Assembly: GCF_000023985.1 (NCBI RefSeq)
Contig: NC_013156.1
Span: 210,363 to 274,362 of the forward strand
Origin: Methanocaldococcus fervens AG86
Lineage (GTDB): Archaea > AGJL01 > Methanococci > Methanococcales > Methanocaldococcaceae
Direction: 5' to 3'
DNA length: 64,000 bases
How positions within the stretch are numbered: position 1 is the first letter of the stretch; the number at the start of each line of letters is the position of its first letter. The notes beneath the pieces were generated by a model. The model was not told the origin of the DNA, made no database searches, and worked only from the letters and a program-made list of their open reading frames with translations. The translations under genes and the position numbers were made by a program. Shown piece after piece: positions 8,774 to 19,931 of the stretch.

Positions 8774-9952
8774 ATGTTTAAGAAAATATTTAAAAAGATA
8801 GCTTTGTCGATGATTTTGCTTGTGGCTATATCTTCAGTTTCTGCCTTACAGGTTGATGAGCTTCAGTATCAGCCTAACGTCATTCATCCAGGGGATGACG
8901 TTGATGTTTGGATTAAGGTAACTAACGACAATTATGATGATGAGGTTAAGGACATAGTTGTTGAAATATCCCCACACTATCCATTTGAATTAAGGCAGGT
9001 AAATCCAATTAAGGGAAAGGCAACGATAAGCCATCTAAACCCTGGAGAAGCTGATACCGTCCACTTCAAACTACATGTTGATGAAAACGCTCCATCAAGA
9101 GATTATAGGATTGATGTGAAGGTAAGTTATGATGAAGTTGATGATGAAGACACTCACCACTACGAATTCACAAAAATATACTACATACACGTATATGGAA
9201 TAGCAAGCTTTGAATTAAAGATAAATGACACTTCAATAAACCCTGGAACAACAAAAAATATAATGCTAATGATAAAAAATGTTGGGACTGGAAATGCAAA
9301 ATATTTAAACATCTATTTAACTGGAAATGAGAAGATAAATATTTTAGGAGGTTCTTCAGCATTTATTAGATGTTTAAGTCCTGATGATGAATATATGATC
9401 CCTCTAAATGTGTATGCAGTTCCAGAAGTTGAAAATGGGATATATTCAATTAACGCAAAACTTACATGGATTGGAGAAGATGGAAATAACTATGATTTAA
9501 CAATTCCTTTAAATTTAAAAGTTGTAAAAAAGATTTATGAAAATCAGCCCTACATATATTTGGATGATGTAAAAAATAAAAGGGATTATGTTGAAATAAC
9601 AATTGGAATCGCTAATAGGGGTAGTTCTAAGATTAAACATTGTGTAATGACTTTAAATGTAAATGAAAACAATTATACAAGATATATTGGAGATTTAGAT
9701 GAAGATGATTACGATACCTTAATTTTTGAAATAGATGATTTTGGGAATATATCAATTAAAGCAGCTGTTACATACTTTGATGACTACCACAACCAATATA
9801 ATATAACAAAAACATTTAATGTCTATGTAGAAAAGACAGAAACTCAAAAAACTGTGAATCCGATATACTTAATTGTTGGAGCATTTTTTATTATAATAAT
9901 TGTTCTATACATAAGAAAAAGAAAAAGATATAAAGAACTTGAGGAAATTTAA
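8774..9952 (+). CDS. Secreted/membrane-anchored CARDB-like surface protein
   Basis: An N-terminal signal peptide (charged FKKIFKKIALS, hydrophobic MILLVAISSVSA) precedes about 340 residues rich in beta-strand. The repeats look like CARDB/S-layer-associated folds (for example PNVIHPGDDVDVWIKVTN, INPGTTKNIMLMIKNVG, DYVEITIGIANRG). One C-terminal helix (YLIVGAFFIIIIVLYI) and a short basic tail anchor it in the membrane. The in-frame ATG at 8762 is inside the region preceding the GAGGGG ribosome binding site, so 8774 is preferred. It is divergent from the MacB-like transporter genes, a pairing typical of exporter plus extracellular adaptor. No catalytic motif is visible. Confidence 0.72.
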   Translation: MFKKIFKKIALSMILLVAISSVSALQVDELQYQPNVIHPGDDVDVWIKVTNDNYDDEVKDIVVEISPHYPFELRQVNPIKGKATISHLNPGEADTVHFKLHVDENAPSRDYRIDVKVSYDEVDDEDTHHYEFTKIYYIHVYGIASFELKINDTSINPGTTKNIMLMIKNVGTGNAKYLNIYLTGNEKINILGGSSAFIRCLSPDDEYMIPLNVYAVPEVENGIYSINAKLTWIGEDGNNYDLTIPLNLKVVKKIYENQPYIYLDDVKNKRDYVEITIGIANRGSSKIKHCVMTLNVNENNYTRYIGDLDEDDYDTLIFEIDDFGNISIKAAVTYFDDYHNQYNITKTFNVYVEKTETQKTVNPIYLIVGAFFIIIIVLYIRKRKRYKELEEI

Positions 9953-9995
9953 TAACAACATAAACTTTTCTTTTAAAAATATCTAAGGTGAGAAT

Positions 9996-10919
9996 GTGAG
10001 GTACGTAGTAGGGCATAAAAACCCAGATACTGACAGTATAGCATCAGCTATCGTCTTAGCTTATTTTTTAGATTGTTATCCAGCAAGATTGGGGGATATA
10101 AATCCAGAAACAGAATTCGTTTTAAGAAGATTTGGAGTTATGGAGCCAGAGTTGATAACTTCAGCTAAAGGTAAAGAAATAGTTTTAGTTGACCACTCAG
10201 AGAAGAGTCAAAGCCTTGATGATTTAGAAGAAGGAAAGTTAATAGCTATTATAGACCACCACAAAGTTGGTTTAACAACAACTGAGCCAATTTTATACTA
10301 TGCAAAACCAGTTGGCTCTACAGCAACAGTTATTGCTGAATTATACTTTAAAGATGCAATTGACTTAATTGGTGGAAAGAAAAAAGAACTAAAACCAGAC
10401 TTAGCTGGACTTTTATTAAGTGCAATAATATCAGATACGGTTTTATTCAAATCACCAACAACTACTGAGTTAGATAAAGAAATGGCTAAGAAATTAGCTG
10501 AGATTGCTGGAATAAACAATATAGAAGAGTTTGGTATGGAAATTTTAAAGGCAAAGTCAGTTGTTGGTAAATTAAAACCAGAAGAAATTATAAACATGGA
10601 CTTTAAGAACTTTGACTTTAATGGAAAAAAGGTTGGAATTGGGCAGGTTGAGGTCATAGATGTTAGTGAAGTTGAGAGTAAGAAAGAAGATATTTACAAA
10701 TTGTTAGAAGAGAAGTTGAAAAATGAAGGTTATGATTTGATTGTATTTTTAATAACTGATATTATGAAAGAAGGTAGTGAAGCGTTAGTTGTAGGAAATA
10801 AAGAGATGTTTGAAAAGGCATTTAATGTTAAAGTTGAAGGAAATAGTGTATTCTTAGAAGGAGTTATGTCAAGGAAGAAGCAGGTTGTTCCGCCGTTAGA
10901 GAGGGTTTATAATGGCTAA
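9996..10919 (+). CDS. ppaC: Manganese-dependent inorganic pyrophosphatase
   Basis: Family II pyrophosphatase of the DHH superfamily, hydrolysing PPi to phosphate. Visible motifs are GHKNPDTDSI (metal ligands), VDHSE, the DHHK motif in AIIDHHKVGL, and the C-terminal SRKKQVVPPL that binds substrate. Length 307 is typical. Translation starts at GTG 9996 after AAGGTGAGAAT; the overlapping ATG at 9994 is out of frame. No CBS regulatory insert is present. Confidence 0.95.
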   Translation: MRYVVGHKNPDTDSIASAIVLAYFLDCYPARLGDINPETEFVLRRFGVMEPELITSAKGKEIVLVDHSEKSQSLDDLEEGKLIAIIDHHKVGLTTTEPILYYAKPVGSTATVIAELYFKDAIDLIGGKKKELKPDLAGLLLSAIISDTVLFKSPTTTELDKEMAKKLAEIAGINNIEEFGMEILKAKSVVGKLKPEEIINMDFKNFDFNGKKVGIGQVEVIDVSEVESKKEDIYKLLEEKLKNEGYDLIVFLITDIMKEGSEALVVGNKEMFEKAFNVKVEGNSVFLEGVMSRKKQVVPPLERVYNG

Positions 10920-10982
10920 ATATTTTTATTTTTTATAAGAAAGGGTTGTTAAAGATTTAGCTTCATAATTGAGGGATAACTT

Positions 10983-11222
10983 ATGCACTATTCTATAATA
11001 AAACCAAAGTGCAAAAAGGATGTTGTTGAAATAGATAAGGGTTCATTAAAAACAAAGAGGAAATTTGCATTTTTGTTGGAAATAGGGGATAAAATATTAG
11101 AAAATAAAGAATTTTGGGCGAATGATGAAGTTGAGGTTGTAGTTGATTACTCTTTTACAGATTCAAAAAGGCCTAAGGAGAAGATAGAGATTTATACAAT
11201 AGAAGATATAAAGAGGGATTAA
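10983..11222 (+). CDS. Small conserved-looking protein of unknown function
   Basis: A 79-residue charged, soluble protein (KPKCKKDVVEIDKGSLKTKRKF, EFWANDEVEVVVDYSF) with alternating hydrophobic residues that suggest a small beta fold. A GAGGGATAACTT ribosome binding site precedes the ATG. It ends 1 bp before the next small gene, so the two form a pair. I do not recognise the family. Confidence 0.6.
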   Translation: MHYSIIKPKCKKDVVEIDKGSLKTKRKFAFLLEIGDKILENKEFWANDEVEVVVDYSFTDSKRPKEKIEIYTIEDIKRD

Positions 11223-11223
11223 T

Positions 11224-11499
11224 ATGGATTTAGAAGGAAAATGTTGCTTAATCCATACAATTGGAGGAATTATTTTTGGATATTTTGCGAATTATGTATA
11301 TACTGCTGGATTAGGAATATTTAGTGGAATCTCTACCTTGATATTTTTATTTATTGGAGCTGTTATTTTTGGGCATATCTCAGCTAAATTATTCGGGGAA
11401 GAAAGTTTAAATCAGAAACAATGGCTCGGATGTGGAGTTTTGCCTTTCTTTTTGGTGGCTGTGGTTGTTTGGGTATTAAAGTTTAATGGATTAGTCTAA
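11224..11499 (+). CDS. Small membrane protein of unknown function
   Basis: 91 residues with three hydrophobic segments (HTIGGIIFGYFANYVYTAGLG, STLIFLFIGAVIFGHI, GVLPFFLVAVVVWVL). It starts 2 bp after the upstream stop, with the GAGGGAT ribosome binding site inside the preceding gene, so it is translationally linked to the 79-residue protein. Similar in pattern to small archaeal DUF5379-like proteins, but I cannot assign it firmly. Confidence 0.6.
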   Translation: MDLEGKCCLIHTIGGIIFGYFANYVYTAGLGIFSGISTLIFLFIGAVIFGHISAKLFGEESLNQKQWLGCGVLPFFLVAVVVWVLKFNGLV

Positions 11500-11775
11500 T
11501 AATCAAATTTTAACTTAAATACATTCTCCAAACTTTACTTTTATTATTTTAAATAGATTTATTATGACATTATAAAGGTACATACTCTCAAATACTACTT
11601 TGCTTATTTTCACTAGTAGAATAATACGTACAATATATTAAATTAATGTAACTTTAGGCTTATAAATATAGTTGTAGAAATTTATTTATATTTTTACATT
11701 AAATAATTATTAAATAATTGTTTATTATGGTGAAATATATGAAATTATGATTTTATGGATTTAATGGGTGTCATT
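11500..11775. other. AT-rich intergenic region with no gene seen
   Basis: About 275 bp of very AT-rich DNA. TTATTTATATTTTT near 11680-11695 may be a TATA element for the downstream flavoprotein gene. No ORF, RNA-like GC block or repeat is evident. Confidence 0.5.
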
Positions 11776-12870
11776 ATGCAAGTAAGTATTATTGGAGCCG
11801 GATTAGCAGGATCTATAGTGTATAGATTACTATCAAAACAGGATTATCATATAGATATTTACGACCATCTATTAGTTAGGGGATGTAAAAGTATGAACTT
11901 CATATTTTCCAACAAAAATGAACTTTTGATTACAAAAAAGATATTAAAAACTGTAAATTTGGATATTAATGATTATATTATTAATGAAGTAAAGGACATA
12001 AATGTGGGAGGGGATGATTATTACCCCAATAAAAAATTTTATGTTATAAACAAATCTAAATTAATTGAAGATTTGGTGCCAAGAACAATGATTACCAATA
12101 GAGAATTCAATCCAATCATCAAAAGATATATGACAAAAGTTAGCAGTAATGGAACTTTAGCAAGAGAGTTTGTAGAAGAAACTGAGACTAAATTTTATGA
12201 TTTAATCATTGACGCATCTGGTAATGCAAAAGTACTTCAGTTGGAAGATGTGAATGCCAAATATAAAAATGACATTAGAACGTGTCAATTTTTGATATAC
12301 TACAATAACTCCTCAGAAGATTTTAATAAACTCTTTATTGATGAAATAAAAATACATAAAGGAAAACCTATGATTGGTCATACCTGGATTGTTCCTGTAG
12401 GAGATGGGTTGTATCACGTTGGATGTGCATACTATAAAAATGACCATGAACTTTGGGAATTTTTAAATAAATATGTTAAAAAAATGTTTGGAAATGATTA
12501 TACAAAAGTTTGTGAATGTTATTCAAGAATAAATGGAAATTTAATTTCTGAAAGTTTTATAGGGAGAATGCATGGAAAAAGAGGTATTGCAGGTGTGGGG
12601 GAGAGTATAGGCTTAACGACACCATTAGGTCATGGAAATATCTATGCAATACATTCCGCTTATGTATTGTCAAAGCTTATAATCCACTATGAATTAAATA
12701 AAGCAATCTTAAAATATAAAAAATATGTAGTAAAAAAATTTAGAAAATTGGATGAAGATAAAAAATCTGTAAAAAGCTTTAATTTATTAAGAATTAAAAA
12801 ATTGCTTAAAGAATATTACAATATACCTACCTACGAATCCATAAAAATCATGGTTAAATCCTTATGTTAA
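11776..12870 (+). CDS. FAD-dependent oxidoreductase, geranylgeranyl reductase-like
   Basis: The N-terminal dinucleotide motif IIGAGLAGSIVYRLL and following acidic residue (IDIYDH) show a Rossmann FAD-binding fold. The late motif GIAGVGESIGLTTPLGHGNIYAIHSA corresponds to the FAD-binding GD-like region of the geranylgeranyl reductase/halogenase group. Such archaeal proteins reduce isoprenoid double bonds of lipids or quinones; the substrate here is not determinable. An ATG at 11755 is in frame, but GGGTGTC precedes the ATG at 11776. At ~364 residues it is within the family range but divergent. The next gene starts 10 bp downstream. Confidence 0.72.
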   Translation: MQVSIIGAGLAGSIVYRLLSKQDYHIDIYDHLLVRGCKSMNFIFSNKNELLITKKILKTVNLDINDYIINEVKDINVGGDDYYPNKKFYVINKSKLIEDLVPRTMITNREFNPIIKRYMTKVSSNGTLAREFVEETETKFYDLIIDASGNAKVLQLEDVNAKYKNDIRTCQFLIYYNNSSEDFNKLFIDEIKIHKGKPMIGHTWIVPVGDGLYHVGCAYYKNDHELWEFLNKYVKKMFGNDYTKVCECYSRINGNLISESFIGRMHGKRGIAGVGESIGLTTPLGHGNIYAIHSAYVLSKLIIHYELNKAILKYKKYVVKKFRKLDEDKKSVKSFNLLRIKKLLKEYYNIPTYESIKIMVKSLC

Positions 12871-12880
12871 TGGTGATACA

Positions 12881-13842
<962 letters not shown>

Positions 13843-15711
13843 TTATTCAATTCTCCAATCAATCCCTAAAAGTTGGGAATATTTATCTAAAACTCTTTTT
13901 ACATACTCATCCACATTTTCCCTATTTTCAAATTTCTTAACCCACTCTTCATTGTTGAATTCTTTTGCCAATGCTATAATTAAATCTCTAACCCTTTCAC
14001 TCTCAACTTTTTTAGCATAACCGATTTTTTTGTTATAGTTACAAATCTCCCTATACAGGTTTATTGAATCTTCAACAATATCTTCTATTCCCAACAACTC
14101 TTTAGCCAAGTCATTTAGTATTGGTTTTACCCAGTTTCTATGAAACCTACAAATACCGAGGTTTTCTATTGGCATCTCCAACTTTATACTTTCAAAAACT
14201 AATTCAGCAAATTTTTCTGGTTCATGAAACTCTGGTTTGTAATACGTTAAATATCTCCCCTGAACAACAAACGGCATAAAAAACCCTGGAGTCCAATATA
14301 GATTTGGAGCTATCTCTCCCCAATCACCAAATGGAATATAAGCAGCGTAGTCATTGAATTTTTTATTAGATTTTTCAACTCTGCTTTTAAATCTCTCATT
14401 TAATATCTTAGCAGCTTTTCTCTTTCCTAAAGATAAGATTTTATAAATTTCATTCGAGTTTTCAGCCAAATTATGCAATAATTTTATCGCCTGATCTGCA
14501 TTGTGCTTTGAAATTTCTTTAATCTCTTCTTCATCCCCATTAACAATTTTTTTATGGTCAAATATTGGCTTCTTTATATTTAACTCTTCCTCTTTTAACA
14601 ATCCTACATCTAAAAGTTCAAAAACCCATGCAGTTAAGTTTCCAACTTCAATTGCATCAAAGCCAAGTGCATCTACAGTTTTAACTACCCTATCCACTTC
14701 ATACAAGTCAAAAATTCCCAATAACGTTCCATTTGCTGCATAAGGCTCATAATCAACTTTATTTTTATTTCTATGCTTTTTACATAAAACTGGGCAAGGT
14801 TCTCCACAGTTTGTCCATTTTTTTGTCTCTATGCATTCTTTATTAAATGTTTCAAGGTAAAATTTCAATATCTTCTCCAAAATCTTTTTTCTGTCTTCTC
14901 TATCTATATACGGCATTCTCCAATTAAATATAGGAACTTTCTCTTTATACAAAAGCCAGTTATTTCCAAAAGTTCCACCAGTAGCTGTGCTCTCATCATA
15001 CCTATATTTTTTTGTGTGCTCTAAAACAACTTTAGTCATAGGTTTTTTGTAATAATCTTCAATGATTTTTTTGGCCTTCTCCTTATCATCTTTATTTTCT
15101 TTTTCATTTCCAAAGAATACAATCCCTATTATATTGTGAGCTCTATAGAGGACAGAGCCTCCTCCCCCTCTTGCTGCCCAGTCTTCTGAACCTTCAACAA
15201 ATTTTCCATTTCTAACTGTTTGAGAAAACAAACCTCCCATATTTGTTCTTTTTGAAGCCTCTCCAACTACAACGCTCCTTAAATTTTTATCTTTGTATAA
15301 ATCAAGGATGTAGTTGCTAACATCATAAACAGTTTTTAATTCCTCATTAACTTCAATAAAATCAATTTTTAACTGCCCCTCATTCTCTATGACCAATATA
15401 GATGGCTTTTCACATTTTCCAATGATTGCCACATTATTCAACCCAGTACTTTTAAATTGATAACCTGCCCCTCCCATTGATGAGAAGTAAAAACCATCCC
15501 AAAGTGGAGATCTAAAGGAAAATATTAGCCTATGTCCTCCAATAATTGGCAAAACTCCGCTACCAAAGCAAAATACATTTTTTTCATCATAGACGTCATA
15601 TTTCCATGTCTCAAATTTATTATGCCAATACAACCCCCAAGTTATTGGCAATATGTTCTTCTCAATAATCTCAAACTTTTTTGTTGTTGCATTTATCAGG
15701 ATATTTTTCAT
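13843..15711 (-). CDS. aor: Tungsten-containing aldehyde:ferredoxin oxidoreductase
   Basis: 622 residues, the normal length for AOR. It oxidises aldehydes to acids with ferredoxin through a tungsten bis-pyranopterin and a [4Fe-4S] cluster. Seen are GSGVLPIIGGHR, the pterin-binding SMGGAGYQFKSTG and WAARGGGGSVLYRAHN, the cluster Cys in CGEPCPVLCKKH, and the DALGFDAIEVGNL motif with a second pterin-binding region; the final cluster cysteine is in ENLGICRFHRNW. It is divergent from wtpA, the tungstate-binding protein, with a 141-bp shared intergenic region. Confidence 0.94.
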   Translation of the reverse strand: MKNILINATTKKFEIIEKNILPITWGLYWHNKFETWKYDVYDEKNVFCFGSGVLPIIGGHRLIFSFRSPLWDGFYFSSMGGAGYQFKSTGLNNVAIIGKCEKPSILVIENEGQLKIDFIEVNEELKTVYDVSNYILDLYKDKNLRSVVVGEASKRTNMGGLFSQTVRNGKFVEGSEDWAARGGGGSVLYRAHNIIGIVFFGNEKENKDDKEKAKKIIEDYYKKPMTKVVLEHTKKYRYDESTATGGTFGNNWLLYKEKVPIFNWRMPYIDREDRKKILEKILKFYLETFNKECIETKKWTNCGEPCPVLCKKHRNKNKVDYEPYAANGTLLGIFDLYEVDRVVKTVDALGFDAIEVGNLTAWVFELLDVGLLKEEELNIKKPIFDHKKIVNGDEEEIKEISKHNADQAIKLLHNLAENSNEIYKILSLGKRKAAKILNERFKSRVEKSNKKFNDYAAYIPFGDWGEIAPNLYWTPGFFMPFVVQGRYLTYYKPEFHEPEKFAELVFESIKLEMPIENLGICRFHRNWVKPILNDLAKELLGIEDIVEDSINLYREICNYNKKIGYAKKVESERVRDLIIALAKEFNNEEWVKKFENRENVDEYVKRVLDKYSQLLGIDWRIE

Positions 15712-17678
<1,967 letters not shown>

Positions 17679-17759
17679 TATGCCACCGCTAAATATTTTT
17701 TTATTAATCTTAAACTTACTATATAATTTATAAAAGGTATTTATTATTTTGGTGGAATT

Positions 17760-18668
17760 ATGGAAAAAATGAAAGATAAAGTATTTGGTTCTGTTTTTGG
17801 GGCAGTTATTGGAGATGCTTTAGGAATGCCTACTGAAAATTTAACAAGAGATGAAATAAGAAAAATATATGGATTTGTAGATGATTACGTTGAGCCGAAA
17901 AATTATTTAGCTGGAAAGCTAAGTAAAGGAGAGTGGACTGACGATACAGAGCAGGCAATATGTATAATAAAAAGCTTAACAAAAGAAGGAGTGGATATAA
18001 AAAAATTTGCTAACTGCTTGATAGCATGGAAAAATAAAAATCCCCCAGATATTGGCATAACATCTTTAACTGCTATTGAAAAATTAGAAAACAATGATTA
18101 TTCTGGAGTTAATAGCAGTAGTTGCGGGGCTGCAATGAGGATATATCCATTAGGAATTGTATTTTACAACAACTTAAAAAAACTAAAAGAGGAAGTTATA
18201 AAGGTATCGAAGATAACCCATAACAACAAAACAGCAATTGCTGGAGCTTTGGCTGTGGCATTTTTTGTTAGCTCTGCATTAAGAGATGAGAAGGATTTTA
18301 GCTTATTAGACAGCTGTTACGAATATATAAAAGATGTGGATGAGGAATTTGCCAAAAAACTATTGGAACTTAAAAATTTTAAAAGCAAGGATTTCTTTGA
18401 TATTTATGATTATTTTGGAACAGGTGTTTTAACTGAGGAAGTTGTTCCCTCAGCAATAGCAACTTATTTATTAACGAGCAATTTTGAAAATGGAATGTTG
18501 AAATGTATAAACGCTGGTGGAGATACTGACAGCTTAGCCTCTATGTATGGGGCAATGGCTGGAGCTTATTATGGTTTTAAAAGTATTCCAAAAAAATGGA
18601 TTAATGGCTTAAAAAATAGAGACTATATTTATAAGCTTGCCAAAAAATTGTATGAACTAGTTCTCTAA
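17760..18668 (+). CDS. ADP-ribosylglycohydrolase family protein
   Basis: The di-magnesium motifs of the DraG/ARH family are intact: [14 protein letters not shown] at the N-terminus, WTDDTEQ near residue 61 and [18 protein letters not shown] near residue 257. It removes ADP-ribose from proteins or small molecules. Length 302 is typical. GGTGGA precedes the ATG at 17760. The last 12 bp overlap the convergent DUF4013 gene. The substrate is unknown. Confidence 0.92.
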   Translation: MEKMKDKVFGSVFGAVIGDALGMPTENLTRDEIRKIYGFVDDYVEPKNYLAGKLSKGEWTDDTEQAICIIKSLTKEGVDIKKFANCLIAWKNKNPPDIGITSLTAIEKLENNDYSGVNSSSCGAAMRIYPLGIVFYNNLKKLKEEVIKVSKITHNNKTAIAGALAVAFFVSSALRDEKDFSLLDSCYEYIKDVDEEFAKKLLELKNFKSKDFFDIYDYFGTGVLTEEVVPSAIATYLLTSNFENGMLKCINAGGDTDSLASMYGAMAGAYYGFKSIPKKWINGLKNRDYIYKLAKKLYELVL

Positions 18669-19511
18669 CTCTTCTTTTTCTTCTTCTATATTATCTTTAT
18701 AATACAATGCAATAGCTCTTTTTGAAAACAATGACATGAAAAATCCAATAAATCCAGAAACTATCGCTGAAATTAACTGAATAGCTAATAACGTGGGTGG
18801 TATTACTGCATTATGATGTGGAACATTAGGGTTTGTTAGAATCTCCATAAGCATAAATGGGGCTGATGCTATAAGCCCTATTATTAATACTATAATGGTA
18901 ACAACAATAACTAATAATACATACTTTACAGACATTAGCTTGAATATTTTTTTGAATTCAAAAAATCCTAAAAATCCCTTAACTGAAAAATTAACTTCCG
19001 CGAGTGGGAGGTAAAAAATCAACGCTATCAATAATATTCCAAATATTACAAAGGATATTATCAAAAATGCTAAGCCAATTGAATTACTTTGCGTAGCTAA
19101 TAATATACTGACAAATAATAATATAATTGGAACTATTAAAAATACAACTGCCAAGATTAAAGACCCAATAACATATAGAATTCCTTTAACAAACAAATCG
19201 GCAAAATTATTCCATTCCGGTAAGTTGTTGAAACCTTCAACTGTAGTTTTCATAACCCTTACATAATACCCATCAATTATAAATCCAATTATCAAACTTA
19301 TTAAAAATCCAACAGCCATTACTGTCAATAAACTTGTTAATATTTCAAAATTAGGAATGTTTGAGCTAACATCTGTAGCAATCATGAATACTGAGAACAA
19401 AATACTGAAAACTTCAGAGATAGATAATAACAATCCCCCAACTATGCCTTTTTTAATATCTGAAAACGCATATTTAAAGGATTCAATGATATAGTCTTCA
19501 AATTTTCTCAT
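18657..19511 (-). CDS. DUF4013 family membrane protein
   Basis: 284 residues with six or so long hydrophobic helices and an amphipathic start ([19 protein letters not shown]). The pattern [28 protein letters not shown] resembles LPEWENFGSKFVKGLVG in the second DUF4013-like gene at 54.3 kb, so both belong to one family. The stop overlaps the ADP-ribosylglycohydrolase stop by 12 bp, convergent. Function unknown. A GC-rich RNA gene lies ~110 bp upstream on the same strand. Confidence 0.75.
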   Translation of the reverse strand: MRKFEDYIIESFKYAFSDIKKGIVGGLLLSISEVFSILFSVFMIATDVSSNIPNFEILTSLLTVMAVGFLISLIIGFIIDGYYVRVMKTTVEGFNNLPEWNNFADLFVKGILYVIGSLILAVVFLIVPIILLFVSILLATQSNSIGLAFLIISFVIFGILLIALIFYLPLAEVNFSVKGFLGFFEFKKIFKLMSVKYVLLVIVVTIIVLIIGLIASAPFMLMEILTNPNVPHHNAVIPPTLLAIQLISAIVSGFIGFFMSLFSKRAIALYYKDNIEEEKEELEN

Positions 19512-19619
19512 TGCCTTCCCCTTAGTTTTTATACTACTTATTTTGTTTGAAGATTTTTAAATATTTTTCTAAAAAAATATAAATTCAAATATTTAAATAT
19601 ACAAATAAAAACACCGAAT

Positions 19620-19742
19620 AAAAAAATCCGTGTGGGGGAGGGGTGTTAAGCTGTAAATTTTGTTAATCCGACTGGAGCCGGCTCCCACGGCGCGGGTTAT
19701 CAGCGGTGAGGTGGGGGGCTCACCACTGTCCCACCCACGCCA
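19620..19742 (-). ncRNA. GC-rich structured non-coding RNA, family not identified
   Basis: About 120 bp of high GC in AT-rich surroundings, with no ORF. On the minus strand there is a TATA box (19761-19773) about 25 bp before GTTGGCGTGGG and a T7 run at 19620-19626 at the end. A 10-bp stem closes an 8-nt loop: 19719-19728 with 19701-19710, containing one U-G pair that would be a C-A mismatch on the plus strand, favouring minus. GGAGC-CG-GCTCC forms another small palindrome, and the two ends can pair (GTGGG/CCCAC). High GC is how known hyperthermophile RNAs (hgc-type) were found. It could instead be a leader for the DUF4013 gene. Confidence 0.58.
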
Positions 19743-19760
19743 ACTTGTTATACTACACTT

Positions 19761-19773
19761 TATCTATATAAAG
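19761..19773 (-). promoter_or_regulatory. TATA box for the GC-rich RNA
   Basis: The minus-strand sequence CTTTATATAGATA is a good archaeal TATA box. Its centre is about 25 bp upstream of the start of the GC-rich block. Confidence 0.55.
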
Positions 19774-19866
19774 TTTTCGATACAACTAACTTTAATTAAA
19801 CTAAAATATTTTTAAATTGAATGGCACCATTAGATTAACTAATAACTTCCATTAGGTAGTTTAAGA

Positions 19867-19879
19867 ATATATATTTTTA
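19867..19879 (+). promoter_or_regulatory. Candidate TATA box of the hdrA-vhu-fwdB operon
   Basis: ATATATATTTTTA lies about 55 bp upstream of the hdrA ATG. Nearby are the partial palindromes ACTAATAACTTCCATTAGGTAGT (19839-19861, written here as imperfect arms ACTAAT/ATTAGGTAGT) and CTAATTAG near 19893, which could bind a regulator. Confidence 0.4.
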
Positions 19880-19931
19880 TAGTTATCCTCCTAATTAGTA
19901 ATTGTGATTTCTATTCTTTGGAGGTGAATCT

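Noticed and set aside
19620..19742. GC-rich RNA read on the plus strand
   Set aside because: The plus strand has no T-run at its end, and its main 10-bp stem has a C-A mismatch that becomes a U-G pair on the minus strand; the minus strand also has the better TATA box. Not fully excluded.
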